In this document: positions 19,229 through 30,547 of the stretch, in pieces
Position numbering within the stretch: position 1 is the stretch's first letter
Layout of the letters: every line of letters starts with the position of its first letter
NCBI GenBank assembly: GCA_009760855.2
Contig: WPIO01000160.1
Span: forward strand, 442,501-482,500
Source of the DNA: Cristatella mucedo
Lineage: Eukaryota; Bryozoa; Phylactolaemata; Cristatellidae
Direction of reading: 5' to 3'
DNA length: 40,000 bases
The notes under the pieces: generated by a model
Seen by the model: the letters and a program-made list of their open reading frames with translations, nothing else
Told to the model about the DNA's origin: nothing
Database searches by the model: none
Position numbers and translations under genes: made by a program

Positions 19229-19400
19229 TTTGGGTCGCCGAGCTGGTTTGGTCTAGCGGTTAAGGTGCTCGCCCCGACCAAGGTCCGACAGAGGGTCGTG
19301 GGCTCGAGCCCCGAGGCATATGTGAAGTGCCTGAATAGAGATTAAGTTCTCTTGGGGCGCTATATAAATGAATTATTTATAAATGAATTATATTTGGGTC
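19229..19400 (+). mobile_element. tRNA-derived SINE with intact target-site duplication
   Basis: The body spans 19237-19392 and is flanked by the 8-bp direct repeat TTTGGGTC (19229-19236 and 19393-19400). The head is tRNA-like: TGGTCTAGCGG matches a pol III A box and GGCTCGAGCCC a B box. The 3' part, AGAGATTAAGTTCTCT..GGGCGCT followed by AATGAATTATTT, aligns by eye at about 40 of 50 positions with the 3' end of the LINE at 25832-29302. It is therefore inferred to use that LINE's machinery. The short tail repeats AAATGAATTAT twice. Confidence 0.85.
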
Positions 19401-20228
19401 AGGTTCGACTGTTCTTCTGTGTCGTTATTAAAGCACATTTCCTTTATTTTCATCAAAACGATCTACTTTCAGGTAAAGATCATTAGTTAATCAGGCCTGC
19501 TTTGATACGATCTATATACATGTATATTTGTGTGCACCCATATTTGCAGTAACTCTTTTCTCTGATTTGACGTTCTCTCACGTGGCGTTTGTAAGTAACA
19601 GGTGCCAACCGGAAAGCACTTCGGCACAGCAAGTGCGCTGCTTTTTCGCAAGTCGCCGAGCCTATTACGATGAGTAAAGCGGGCACATGCTGACACTCAA
19701 AGCAAATATTCCTTCAGACGCAGCCACCCCGATAGCGAGTCTACGCGTCATAGTTTCCGCTCGACCAACGCGGCTTCGGGCGCCGCCGCCGCCGCCGCTA
19801 GCCTTGGCGAGGCTAGGCGGCAGCTCCACATCCGCCAAGACCGCGGCCCTTGCCAGCGCGATCCTCGGTCACGCGGCGACCACGTGCAAGCTTGCCCACA
19901 CTCGGTTCTCGAGCTGCAATCCGTAGAATAGCCTGCCGGCTCGCAGCGCTTTCCGGCGTTTCGCTCGAAACCGAGTCCACTCGACTGACGAGCGATGTGG
20001 AGTAGACGTGTAGAGATCGTGGATGTGGCGTTAGAGAGCGGTGGGGGGGGGGGCGGGGGGTGGCTCTGCCTCCACCGCTGGCTCTTGGCCCAACGGCGGA
20101 GGATCGAAGATGTATCGAGGGATCGAGGGTCACGGGATCGAAGGTCGCGAGACCCGGTGCCGGCGCTTCTGTATTACCCATTACTGTCGAAGGGGGAAGG
20201 CCGATAGTCGCTAAGGCTCCTCTTCCGT

Positions 20229-20400
20229 GAGCCACGACGGCTCACTAGGTAAGGCGGTTGCTTTTCACGACCTCGGTCCCGAGGTTGTGGGTTCGAATCC
20301 TGCGGTGGGCGATTCTATGTTGCCACCGCAAGCAGTGGTGACAGCCGTAAATGCTCTCCTTTCGGTCTACAAAAGAGGCTGCTAAATCAGTTAGTATTTT
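20229..20400 (+). mobile_element. tRNA-SINE family B, copy 1
   Basis: The head has GGCTCACTAGGTAAGG (A-box-like) and GGTTCGAATCC (B box, about 20290). The body, TGTTGCCACCGCAAGCAGTGGTGACAGCCG, is shared with 33108-33270 and more loosely with 21425-21560 and 37911-38060. Confidence 0.7.
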
Positions 20401-20569
20401 GCCCGCTATGAAGCTCTCGCTGAATCAGCCTTTGGCTTTTCGCTATGACCTCTGACTTGTTTGCGGCTCTATCATCTCGGCGGTCGGCATCCATCGTGAA
20501 CTCAACTCGGCTTTCTCTTTATCCTGGCGACTCGATTGAATAACTAATAATAATAACAATAGCAGTGCT

Positions 20570-21180
20570 ACCCAAGACTTCATGATAAAAAAATAATAAT
20601 AGTAATAATGGCGATAAGACACGTGTATAGCACCTTAGGAGAGCTAAATATCGTTAGAGGCACTTTGCGTATGCTTTAAGGAAGCCAGACGACTGGTCAG
20701 CGTTAATGTGCACGGTGTCGTCAGCACGCACAGGCACATAAAGGACAATCACGAATCGCATGAGGAGCAGATGCATATCCAGCTTCTTCTTTAAATGTCG
20801 TCAGATCAGGGGATATCTGGATACCAGTCGATAGTGAGTTCCGAGGTTTGGGACCATGCGAACCAAAGGCACGGTCTGCAAAGGATACTCGGTGGGTTCG
20901 AGGCTAAAAGCTAAAATTCTTGAGCCAGGAAAATAAGTGGCTCGATGCCTAGCTCGATTCTTGGGACGCTGTTCAGATAGGTCAGGCGAGAGCAATTAAG
21001 AGCAGTTAGGGGAATTCAAAGTGAGTGACACAACCTTGAAGTCGATACGCTGCTTGGTGGGGAGCCGGTGAAGGTCGGCGAGAAGACGTGCGATGTGGCA
21101 TCTGCGACGTTCGCGAAATACAATCCCTGCTGCAGAGTTGTGTACCAGCTGTAGGTGAAACTTGTCGTTGAACGTTACGA
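20570..21180 (-). mobile_element. Diverged, 5'-truncated LINE copy (3' end)
   Basis: The minus strand aligns with the last about 550 bp of the LINE at 25832-26490. Shared blocks include ACCTTGAAGTCGATACGCTGCTTG, AGGTCGGCGAGAAG and GTACCAGCTG on the plus strand. The ATT-rich 3' tail is at the low-coordinate side (20580-20620). Frames are broken and it is inactive. Its tail motif is more decayed than that of the main copy, so it is probably older. Confidence 0.75.
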
Positions 21181-21424
21181 GTGTGGGCAGTTGCCGCTAG
21201 GACTCATCTTCCCGCTATGCATACTTGGCTGACATTTACTATATACTTTAAATTTGAACGCCGGGGCCTCATGCACACGCGACAGTTTTTGCTACCCCAC
21301 GCTGAGCTATTTTTACAGTGTACACGTGGCATAGCTGTGTGTCCTTACGAGAAGGCCTTTGGTCGGCGACATGAGCTGGCCAGTCAATCTCAGCCGCTCT
21401 CAGCCGACTGCCCAGTTGGAGCCC

Positions 21425-21560
21425 TTAGGTCTTAGCCGAGGGGGCTAGATGCTCGCGCTTTCACGATCCTGGTCGGCGGTTCGAGTCCTGTAGTGGATCA
21501 TCCTTTATTGCCCACTGCAGGGTGGGCAGCAATAGCCATCAAGGTTCTTCCGTCGCTATA
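21425..21560 (+). mobile_element. tRNA-SINE family B, copy 2 (diverged)
   Basis: B box GGTTCGAGTCC near 21478, followed by TTTATTGCCCACTGCAGGGTGGGCAGCAATAGCC. This corresponds to the body of copy 1 with many changes. Confidence 0.5.
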
Positions 21561-21635
21561 TACACACATATATATATATATGTGTGTGTGTGTATATAGA
21601 TATATGTGTGTATATATATATTTACATATATCTCT
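21561..21635. repeat. TA/CA-GT mixed microsatellite, partly palindromic
   Basis: ACACACATATATATATATGTGTGT followed by further TATA/TGTG. Confidence 0.9.
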
Positions 21636-21994
21636 TTCTATGCATCTAGAACAATTGCTCTATGCAGTTTAATCGGGCTAAAGTAGTGCGCCAGCTTCCC
21701 ACTGACCCCTGACCTTAAATTGGAAATCGGCAGAGGAAAACCGAAGGAAGTTCAACGCAGCCGACTACGGTACGGCGTCAGCCGGCGTTCGGCATCGCCG
21801 TCACATCGGAATTTAGCCCTGTCCGTAAATCAGTGAGCCTTTTTTTCGAAGAGCAATTAATAGCTGTCTCTGCTTCGAGAAGTAAGCACCGCACGGTGCT
21901 CGTGAAACGAAACTGTTGAGAGCTCATAGACCGGCATAGTCGGACATATGTCGGAACTGATTCGCCTATGCGAAGGGAATGTGCCGGCCGACTG

Positions 21995-22226
21995 CTCGTC
22001 TGGCCCCTTTGCAGCCGGTGCTCGTCTGGCCCCTTCGCAGCCGGTGCTCGTCTGGCCCCTTCGCAGCCGGTGCTCGTCTGGCCCTTTCGCAATAGCTGCT
22101 CCCCTGGCCGCTTCGCAGTCGCTGCTCGCCTGGCTCTTTCCAATGGCCGGTGCTCCCCTGGCCCGTAACCAACCGGCGCTCTCTTAGCCCCTTTGCAGTC
22201 GGCTCTCGTATATCCTTTCGCAGGTG
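21995..22226 (+). repeat. 26-bp minisatellite, about nine units
   Basis: Units such as CTCGTCTGGCCCCTTCGCAG start at 21995, 22021, 22047 and 22073, then degrade at 22099, 22125, 22153 and 22179. The period is not a multiple of three. All three frames stay open because the unit lacks stops, so the long minus-strand frame is not evidence of a protein. Confidence 0.92.
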
Positions 22227-23098
22227 ACGCCCCCCCCCCACCGCAGCGAGTCAGCTCGAAACCCAGCCGCTCCCGATAGCGACGCTCATCCATTCGTTCG
22301 CCACGGCTGTCAGCAGCTGCACGCTCTGGCTGCAGTCGGAGCTGGCGGCGAAATGCTCGCGCGCTCGCGAGCGTGGCGGCGGCCAGATCGCCGATCCGAA
22401 CGCGACAGCAGCCGCACTCCCATAGAGCTTCGGCCGTGTCTCTGGCCGACCGAAGTCGATCTCAAGCGAGCAGCAGTCAATGGACAGTGTTGACACTCAG
22501 TGAGGTTCATGCGAGCTTGTCAACACGTAGCATCTACCGAGCGTCTTATCTCGATCTGGCCGTTATTGTTGACTAGGGCTGCCTGCCTTCTGGCTCTCAG
22601 CACTCCCAGGGCTGCCATTGTGGCCGCCATCACGCTTCATTTACCAGGCGCTGCTGACCAGGCACTGCTGACCAGGCACCGATGCTATCTGATGCTGCCT
22701 GCATGCTCGAAAGCCCGTGACTCGCCGGGCAAGACCGGGCCTGCCCGCACTAGTCAAGGCATGCCGAAGATAACAGCTTTCTCTTGCCCAACGGCGATGC
22801 ATCGCTCAGAAAAATAGCAGATGCTCCACCCTAACCCCCTCTGACGTTTCACGCAGGCAGCAGGCTGGAGCAGCAGCAGCCCTAGCAGTGGAAATGCATG
22901 CCTCGTGTGCTGGCCTACGCGATCGCTGAACTGGCTACATCGTTCGATCAGTGCTCTTCTGCGCTCGATACTGGATGGGACACCACCCCGAGTCGTCATT
23001 AACGGCTACCGAAAAACCGGCCGTCGGCATTGCCTAGCCCCGGATGCAGAGCTAGGCGAGGCGAAGACCCGACAAACTTCCGCTTCCACTGTCGAAGC

Positions 23099-23100
23099 CT

Positions 23101-23131
<31 letters not shown>
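23099..23131 (+). repeat. (CAG)n tract, about 11 units
   Basis: Pure CAG inside a CpG-rich patch (about 22230-23420) that also has CCG/CGCTGCTG words. No gene is supported in the patch. A polyQ frame exists but lacks any recognised domain. Confidence 0.9.
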
Positions 23132-23135
<4 letters not shown>

Positions 23136-23834
23136 CGGCCTTGCTGAAGGCCTGGCAGCAGCCGTGCCGCTGTGGCAGCCGCCGCCGCCGTCGCTGTCAT
23201 CGCTGCTGCCGTCGGTGCTGGCTAGGCGAGCTGCCTCTCCGGGCGGTCGATAACCGGCTGCACAGCTGTCGCGGCCTGAGCTGCCGGTGCCGGGCCGAGT
23301 CGAGTGCCTGGGCAGTGTCGAGTGTAAGTCGCCGCGGCTCGAGCCGATCGAGCGGTGGAGGCCGCGAAGCGTGGCCTCCATCGCGAGCAGTATGGCGACA
23401 GTTTGATCCAGTTTGCCGTTGACAGCATAAACCTGAAGGAGAAAAGGAAAGGCGATCTCGCGGTCGGCGATTCCGACCTGGTCGCGAGCAGGCCGACGTA
23501 AAGCGCTAGGACGTCGTGCCGTATTCAGGTGCAGTCACCAAAGCAAAGTGTGCAGCGTTTTCGCAGTATTCGAGCCAGTCGTCTCCGACAGAAGCTACCG
23601 ACTGGCTTCAGGCTTTGCGGTAGTAGATTCGCGAGACTCTTCGAGATACACGAGTGCCACCCAAAGTAAGACAACAGGGGGTGGACTGCTGCTATCAAGA
23701 GTGCCGTTTATTAGGAATGGAGAGCGAGTGGAAGAGAGACGAAAGGGAGACATAAGGAGAGTTCGAGAGTGACAGAGGAAGAGATAAAGTGAGTGGTAAA
23801 TGGCAAAGAGGAAGTAGGGGGAGTGTAGGAGTGT

Positions 23835-24113
23835 GAGGAAAGGAGAGGGAGAGAGAGAGGGGAAGAGGGAGAGGGAGAGAGAGGGAGAGAGAGGGGGAGA
23901 GAGGGGGAGAGAGAGAGGGGGAGAGAGGGAGAGAGAGAGGGGGAGAGAGGGGGAGAGAGAGAGGGGGAGAGAGGGGGGAGAGAGAGAGGGAGGGAGGGAT
24001 GCAGGCAGAAGAAAGGGAGAGGTGAGTGCTGAAGGGAGAAGTAGAGGGAGAGATTTTTGAGTGTTCGAGAGAGAGAGAGAGTTAAAGAGAGAGAGAGAAA
24101 GAGAGAGAAAGGG
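23835..24113 (+). repeat. GA / GAGAGGGGGAGA purine minisatellite
   Basis: About 280 bp of GAGA with periodic GGGG(G) blocks. The complementary strand reads Leu/Ser/Pro. Confidence 0.95.
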
Positions 24114-24146
24114 TGGGGTGCAGACAGAAGAAAGGGAGAGGTGCGA

Positions 24147-24218
24147 ACACACACACACACACACGCACACACGATCGTGAGTGCCCATGCACACACTTGC
24201 ACACGCACATGCACACGT

Positions 24219-24255
<37 letters not shown>

Positions 24256-24293
24256 GAAGGACAGGCGGGCGGACGGACGGACGGACGGACGGA
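24147..24293 (+). repeat. (CA)n array followed by (GGAC)n
   Basis: Two CA blocks (24147-24172 and 24220-24252) with CACATGCACACTTG-type spacers, then about six GGAC units at 24270-24293 and ATGAATGA. Confidence 0.95.
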
Positions 24294-24705
24294 TGAATGA
24301 ATGGGACACAGATCAAAAGTTAAGAGATAGCATGCCGACTGAAAGACAAGATACAGAAAAGAAACAAGCAGACGTCATACTAACAAGCAGACAGAGTGGG
24401 CATGACTGGGCTCCTAAGTGCTCACAAGTGCTCTCCCACAGGGGAAGGGAATAAACCCGAGATTTACAGACGTCTAGTTCACTGCTCATACTCCGAGCGA
24501 GTCACCAGAGAGCGGGAGATAATGAGCAGGCCGGGCGGGACCTACTAGCAGGCTAGGAATAGGAGTAGACAGCCAGCCAGTCGGACTAGAGTCGCAGACC
24601 ATGAGAGACTTGCTACATAGTGACGAGTTGCAGAGGCGAATACGAGGCTCACTGTCATAACACACTGCAGGGTTGTATTGAATAAGATACTCAATTCGAG
24701 GCCAT

Positions 24706-24918
24706 GAGAAGGTTAGCGTGAAGTGGGACGTAAAGGTAAGAGTTAGTAGGAAGACGTAAAGGTGGACACGAGGGGGCGTGAAGGTCAATGTCAGGGGGAC
24801 TTAAGGGTCAGTGTCAGGGGGCACGAAGGCAATAGGGAGGCTGACACGAGGGTGACAGTGGGGAGACGTGAAGTTCAGCTTCAGGGGAAACGTGAAGATC
24901 AGTGACAGAGGGACAGTA
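24706..24918 (+). repeat. Degenerate ~22-bp minisatellite
   Basis: Repeated GGGGGCGTGAAGGTCAATGT-like units with heavy divergence. No coding signal. Confidence 0.6.
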
Positions 24919-25202
24919 TCTGAGCTAATCAGGTCAGCAGCACGAGGAGCATATTCTTAATGCCGTCAATGAGCTAAATTTAGTGGCTAACTTTTGCTTC
25001 AGTGCACCATTTCCGTAGTCACTAACTGCAGTATAGTTCAGCCACCGTAACCAGGGACACGGGTAAGACAAGCTACGTTTGAAATTTGCACGCACGAACT
25101 ACGAGACCGACGACCGAAACTGAACCGGGCTACTGCATTCAGCCCCAGCAGTACCGGTTGAACCGATGCACCGAAAGCTCCCGCAATGATGCAATTGGTT
25201 GC

Positions 25203-25656
25203 TCACGCTTGCGTTAGTGCGGTCGAAGTATGCGCAGCCATGGCGGCGCCCACCTGCTCCTCCAGCTGCTCAAGCCGAGCTGTGACTGTGTGCTTGTGGT
25301 GTCGCTGCTGTTCACTGCTGAGGAGAGATTTCGCCAAACCGGAAGTGTTAGTGCTAGCTGTCTGCGGAGGCTTTCCCAGCGTCTGGTCCAAGCTGAAAGC
25401 AGCCGAGAGCGAATCGTCACTTCCGACGCCAAGGAGCTGGCGCCTGACTCTGGAGACGAAACCAGTTCCGGCGCGAACGCACACCCCGAGCCTGCTTGGC
25501 AAGCAGCCAGCACCCGGTACCACTGCCCGCAGGCGACTCCGATGGTGGTGGTGCTGGATGCCCGGTCCAAGGGACTCGAGCTGGGACGTGTCCCTCGATT
25601 CCGCGACTAAGCCTCGCAGACACTCGAAAATTTATCACCCGCTCTCACAAATCTAG
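25203..25656. other. Overlapping unrecognised open frames on both strands
   Basis: A 126-codon plus frame (25230-25610) and a 106-codon minus frame (25203-25523) overlap. The minus frame ends in a heptad-like stretch, TARLEQLEEQVGAAMAA, that could form a coiled coil. Neither has a domain I recognise. At most one can be real. Confidence 0.15.
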
Positions 25657-26132
25657 GCAACTCGACGTACCGGTACGCCCCGAATGATTTATTGCGTCAC
25701 GCTACCACGGTGACTAATACTACTACGCGGTACTACTATGAAGTTGCCTGCAGCTACTACCGCAACGGCAGGTGCAGTCGGGATGCTGGCTGGAGCTGCA
25801 GCTACGGCTACTGCTGGTGCTCTCTCTCGTATAGTAATAATAATAATAATAAAAATTCACTTGATAAAGCGCCCTCAGAGAACTTAATCTCTCTCTAGGC
25901 GCTTTACATTTGCTGCAAAGTGAAATGCAATTGAATGGTAAGTAAACTCATGCTTGAAAAACAAACAAAATGAATAATATGGTTAGGGGTGACATGCACA
26001 GGGTCAGCATGCGAATGTGGTTAGTGGCAGCATGCACAGTGTCAGCACGCATAAGCACATCAAGGACGAATCACAGGGACCCACTAAATGCAGTCCTAAA
26101 TAGGTGTGTTTTTAGGTTCCTTTTAAATGTGG

Positions 26133-27695
26133 TCAGGTCAGGGATGTTCTGACGCAGGTCGGGAAGGAGTTCCAGGCTGTGGGAGCATACGAACTAAATG
26201 CAAGGTCTCCAAAGAATTTAAGGTTTGTACGAGGTATTTGTAGACTGTTGGATTCCGAAAAGCGGGTGGTACGATGCTTGGCCTGATGGGGTAGTATATC
26301 TGAGAGATAGACTGGAGCCATAGAATGAAGGGACCTAAAAGTGAGCGACAAAACCTTGAAGTCAATCCGTTGCTTGACTGGTAGCCAGTGCAGGTCGGCG
26401 AGAAGTGGAGTAATGTGGCAACTGCGACGCTCACGACAGACAAGTCTAGCTGCCGAGTTTTGCACCAGCTGCAATCGCCTGATCGCACATGCTGGTAGGC
26501 CAGTAAGCAGTGAGTTTCAGAAGTCGAGACGGGATGTCACGAATGCATCGACCAACTTAGATGTGGTATCTTTATCTAAACAAGCCCGAATTTTAGCAAT
26601 GTTATGAAGCTGAAAATAGGCGAATTTGACTGTGGTGCTGATATGGTTGTCTAACGAGAAGTCGCTTTGGAATATGACACCTAGATTTCAAGCTGATTCA
26701 ACTTGAGATATGCTGGCAGAGCCAATTTTGAGTTTCAGCCTTTCCAATCTCTGAATCACACTGGGTTTGCCCATAACAAGTAAGTTAGTTTTATCATCGT
26801 TAAGTTTTAGAAAATTTGCTGCCATCCATGTGCAGATGTCATCAATGCATGCAGCAAGTGAGTTGAGAGAATTTGAGGTGCTCGAAGGCTGGGAGGGATC
26901 AAAGCAAAGGTACAACTGAGTGTCATCCGCATAGAAGTGAAAGCCTAGATTGTGCTTGGCAATCACATCAGCAAGAGGCAGGGTATAAATCGTGAAAAGA
27001 ACCGGACCTAGCTCTGAGCCCTGAGGTACTCCATATTTCAGAGGTATTTCAGATGATCTTTGTCCATTCACGTCAATACTCTGGAGTCTCCCACTGAGAT
27101 AGGACCTGAACCACTGCAGAGCAGTGCCAGTGATGCCCAGGCGAGATGAGAGGTGCTCTAGAAGAACTTTATGATCGATGGTGTCAAAAGCTGCCGAAAG
27201 ATCAAGCAAAACAAGCAGAGACACTCTACCCATGTCTGCATTCCTAAGTAGGTCGTTGTATACCCGAAGCAATGCTGACTCTGTGGAGTGATTAGCTCTA
27301 AAGCCAGACTGGAACTTAGTAGCAAGGTGTGAGGTTTCGATATACGAGTTTATCTGGTCCGCCACGACCCGTTCCAGTGTCTTTGATAGGAATGGTAGAA
27401 GGGAAACTGGGCGGTAGTTGCTTAAGTTCTCTTGGTCTAGTGTAGCTTTCTTGAGAAGTGGCCAGACTACAGCTTTTTTGAAAGGTGCTGGGACATGACC
27501 TGAGGGTAATGACATATTAATTATGTTAGTTATGCATAGCAGCAGCAGATCAATGCAACGTAGGAGCAGGACAGTGGGAATAGGGTCCAGAGGACTTGTT
27601 GTCTTCTTTGATTGAGATACGAACTTTAGGACTAGATCACTAGTGACATGCTTAAATGCAGACATTGAGGTGCAGCCAGGAACCGAGGAACATCA
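26133..27695 (-). pseudogene. Reverse transcriptase region of the LINE, three in-frame TGA
   Basis: One frame runs from above 27695 down to 26133. It is interrupted only by TGA at 27693-27695, 26688-26690 and 26517-26519. Motifs in order are NYRPVSLLPFLSKTLERVV, FQSGFRANHSTESALL, LVLLDLSAAFDTIDH (motif A), YGVPQGSELGPVLF (motif B), FHFYADDTQLYL (motif C with the catalytic YADD) and LKLNDDKTNLLVMG. The last part has the usual C-terminal block (HITPLLADLHWLPVKQRI). Catalytic aspartates are intact. The enzyme would make cDNA at the nicked target. It is broken by nonsense codons, two of which would arise from CGA by CpG decay if Arg was ancestral. Confidence 0.93.
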
Positions 27696-28210
27696 TTCTA
27701 GTGGGGAGGTTGTCATCGCAGGGATGGATTCCCTGATCTTGTCTATCTTCTGCACAAAGAATCGAGAGAAGCGATCGGCTAGATCATCACTAGGATCATC
27801 AGGTAAGGAGCTAATCTGGGAACGGTTGAGGAGATGGTTTATTGTCAACATCAGCATTTTTGGATTGTGCATCTGTGATTCAACAATGTTTTTATAGAAG
27901 CTAGACTTGGCCTATGCTAGGATCGATTGGTACGACCTACAGTAGTCTTCATATGCCTGTCGATGGACAGTTAGTCCGGATCTTTTGTATGCTTTTTCAA
28001 GCTTGTGCTTAGTAGACCTGGCTAGTTTAATGTCTGTGGTAAACCATAGGGCCGTCTGGGCGGGGGCGAACAGTGCGCTTTGTCAGAGGTGCAAAGTCGT
28101 CGAGCGTGTCAGCTAGTGTCGTGTTGTAGTTATCTACCAATGATGACAGATCGGAGAGAGGATTGAGCAGCAGAGGTGAAGCAGATATTCTCGCACGGAC
28201 AGCATCGCCG

Positions 28211-29302
28211 TCAAGAGTCTTGAGGTTTCGCGATTATTTTGGAGGAGGATGTGGGCACACACTGTAGATTGAATGAGATCTGCATGTGGTCAGATAAGCA
28301 GGATTTGGTGATAACTGGTGATGACAAAGTGCAGTTATATGAGAAAATTTGGTCGAGTGTGTGACCCTTGATGTGGGTAGGGCCATGCATATGAGCCACA
28401 AGAGATAATAAGTCTGTCAATGCACGAAATTCGGTGCTGAAAGCGTCAGATAAGTTATCAAAGTGAACGTTGAAATCACCCATAACGAGGAAGGATCGAT
28501 TTCTTGCACACAGAATCGAAATGAGATCGGAGAAATGTGAGATAAAGGAGGATCTGGTACCTGGAGGGCGATAGACTACTGCCACTATCGGTAGCTTGTT
28601 TTCGGGTGAGACCGAGACAGTTGATTCAAAAGACTGCTTCGAGGGTACCGCAAATGGCTTGAAGTTGAATTTCGAGCGCACGACAATAGCTACTCCACCT
28701 CCAGTTTTGGATGATCTAGGGGTATGAAAGAACGAGAAACCAGATGGAGTTGCGTCTTTAATTTTCGGGCAGTTTATCAATTTCAGCCAAGTTTCAGTTA
28801 GGGCTAGCAGGTCGATACCATTTTCAGAAATAAGGTCGCTTATTACTAGTGGTTTATTGCACATTGAGCGAGGATTCCAAAGGCAAGCGTTAAATCTGGC
28901 CGATGGGGTTACAACAGGCTTGATGACCACTAAGTTTGAGGAATTTATAGTGATGCATGTGGGGGAGCGTGCTGAGCGGTTCGAGACAATGCTAGGAATA
29001 CCGAACGAGCGGGTACTCAGCTCGCAGTTCCCGCCCAACGAGCGGCGTCTGAGCTGGCGGTTCCGGCCACCACGGCGGCTACGGGGTGCTTTTCTTTTGT
29101 TAATGCATAGTTCATGAATCTTAGCAACAACATTAATATCTAGGAATGCATTTGATATGCGATGACGAAGCGATAGCAGCTGCTGACGATCATAACTAAC
29201 AAGTAGGTTACTAGCCGCCGGCGTAGCTAAGGCAGCCGCCGGCGTGGGAGACCCAGCAGCCCGAAGCGATAAGCGTATAGATATCCATAGCCATGTAATT
29301 TC
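28211..29302 (-). pseudogene. AP-type endonuclease region of the LINE
   Basis: An open frame of 363 codons follows a TAA at 29303-29305. The N-terminal part (SYDRQQLLSLRHR.. then KRKAPRSRRGGRNRQ) is the basic leader usual before the endonuclease. The endonuclease has ALTETWL, GGGVAIVVRS, VVYRPPGT, MGDFNVHFD, LDQIFS and LSDHMQISF, covering the metal-binding and catalytic positions of the exonuclease/endonuclease fold. The stop near 28211 is out of frame with the RT, so at least one indel separates them. Between 27700 and 28210 the linker is decayed. An imperfect duplication (GCCGCCGGCGTAGCTAAGGCA) lies at 29212-29250. Confidence 0.9.
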
Positions 29303-29619
29303 TTAAGCGCTACGGTCAAATAACAATCAGAATAACTTGAAACAGGTCTAAGCTATATTGGCCACAATCGCTGCTGCTGCTTCTGCAACTCCTACCGATC
29401 GACTCTACTCCGTGCTAATACTCAGTCTACTCCCTAGTCGGCATCCCTACTTTACCATAACTTCTTTAGGTCACCAAAGTCATTCCTAACCTCTAACATC
29501 TTTCCCTAAGTCTAACCTCTTATCCTAACCACTTTAGGTGGCTTTACTAAGATCTAGATAGAATTCAACTCCTCCGCATCGGGGTTGAGAGGAATAACCA
29601 AATGGAAGGTTATTCTTGT

Positions 29620-29745
29620 TTATCATCACATATTACTCACCATTCAATCGCGCTTCCCTTTGCAGCAATTGTAAAGCAACTAGAAAGAGACTGAGTTCTC
29701 CGAGGGCGCTTTATCAAGTGCATTATTATTATTATTATATGGTGA
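29620..29745 (+). mobile_element. LINE/SINE 3' tail fragment in opposite orientation
   Basis: The plus strand matches the 3' end of the LINE: CACCATTCAATCGCGCTTCC, TTTGCAGCAATTGTAAAGC, GACTGAGTTCTC and GAGGGCGCTTTATCAAGTGC, then (ATT)n. It is a separate short copy beside the 5' end of the main element. As a result, the region is bracketed by inverted tails (25832-25945 and 29620-29745). The stretch 29303-29619 shows no feature I can name. Confidence 0.8.
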
Positions 29746-29895
29746 TTTTGTGAATCAAGTGAAGGTCGTGTTCAAGGCTGCCACTCCTTCGTTTTTTCAG
29801 GCTTAGCAGTTTTAGATCGGAAAATGACAGAATCCCTTTTTCGCTCTTTTGACGCTAATGGACTCTATGCAAACCTTTCCAAACGTCTCCTCGTT

Positions 29896-30170
<275 letters not shown>

Positions 30171-30226
30171 TGACCGTGTAAAATTCCAAATACAAAGTAC
30201 GCTTCGAGTTTTCCCGTTCTCTCTTA

Positions 30227-30547
30227 TTGGTCAAATCCACAACAGTCGTTCGTTTTCTTGAGCCAGCTTTACTCGTGCGACCAGTGCAACTACTGCAACC
30301 AGCTGGGCGCGCCACCAGCGCGAAGTCGCGACTCTTTGTGTGTCTTACGTACGACTTACCGTTTCTGGAGTTCCTTAATACGGACCATCATGTCTATATG
30401 CCCTTGCGAGTACTGTTCTATCACATCTCGGACGTCGTAGGGCTTTCTGACTTGCTAAAAGAGAGTTTCCCATCATTTGCCGGACAGTTCCGTCTAGCTG
30501 CAAGCTACTCGAATCGAGCGCAGCGCAGACGTTTCACAGTATCTTGA
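30227..30547 (+). other. Unrecognised 106-codon open frame
   Basis: Begins with a non-repetitive stretch and includes [21 protein letters not shown] do not recognise it, and no splice or promoter evidence supports it. The rest of 30550-31500 is moderately CpG-rich with no gene seen. Confidence 0.12.

Larger units (their letters stand above)
25832..29302 (-). mobile_element. Non-LTR retrotransposon, L2/CR1-type, inactivated
   Basis: Reading the minus strand, the element has an apurinic-type endonuclease frame (29302 to 28211), a linker, a reverse transcriptase (27693 to 26133) and a 3' UTR. It ends in CAGCAAATGTAAAGCGCCTAG, AGATTAAGTTCTCT and GGGCGCTTTATC, then an (ATT)n tail at 25832-25855. 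The (ATT)-type tail and motif set are typical of the L2/CR1 group. The 5' end is uncertain beyond 29302. Three TGA codons in the RT part and a frame change between endonuclease and RT make it non-autonomous. Confidence 0.92.

Noticed and set aside
19237-19320. A functional tRNA gene
   Set aside because: The A and B boxes are good, but the unit continues into a LINE-like tail and is bounded by a target-site duplication, so it is a SINE.
20229-20310. A functional tRNA gene
   Set aside because: The head is imperfect and the same downstream body recurs at 33108, so it is a dispersed SINE.
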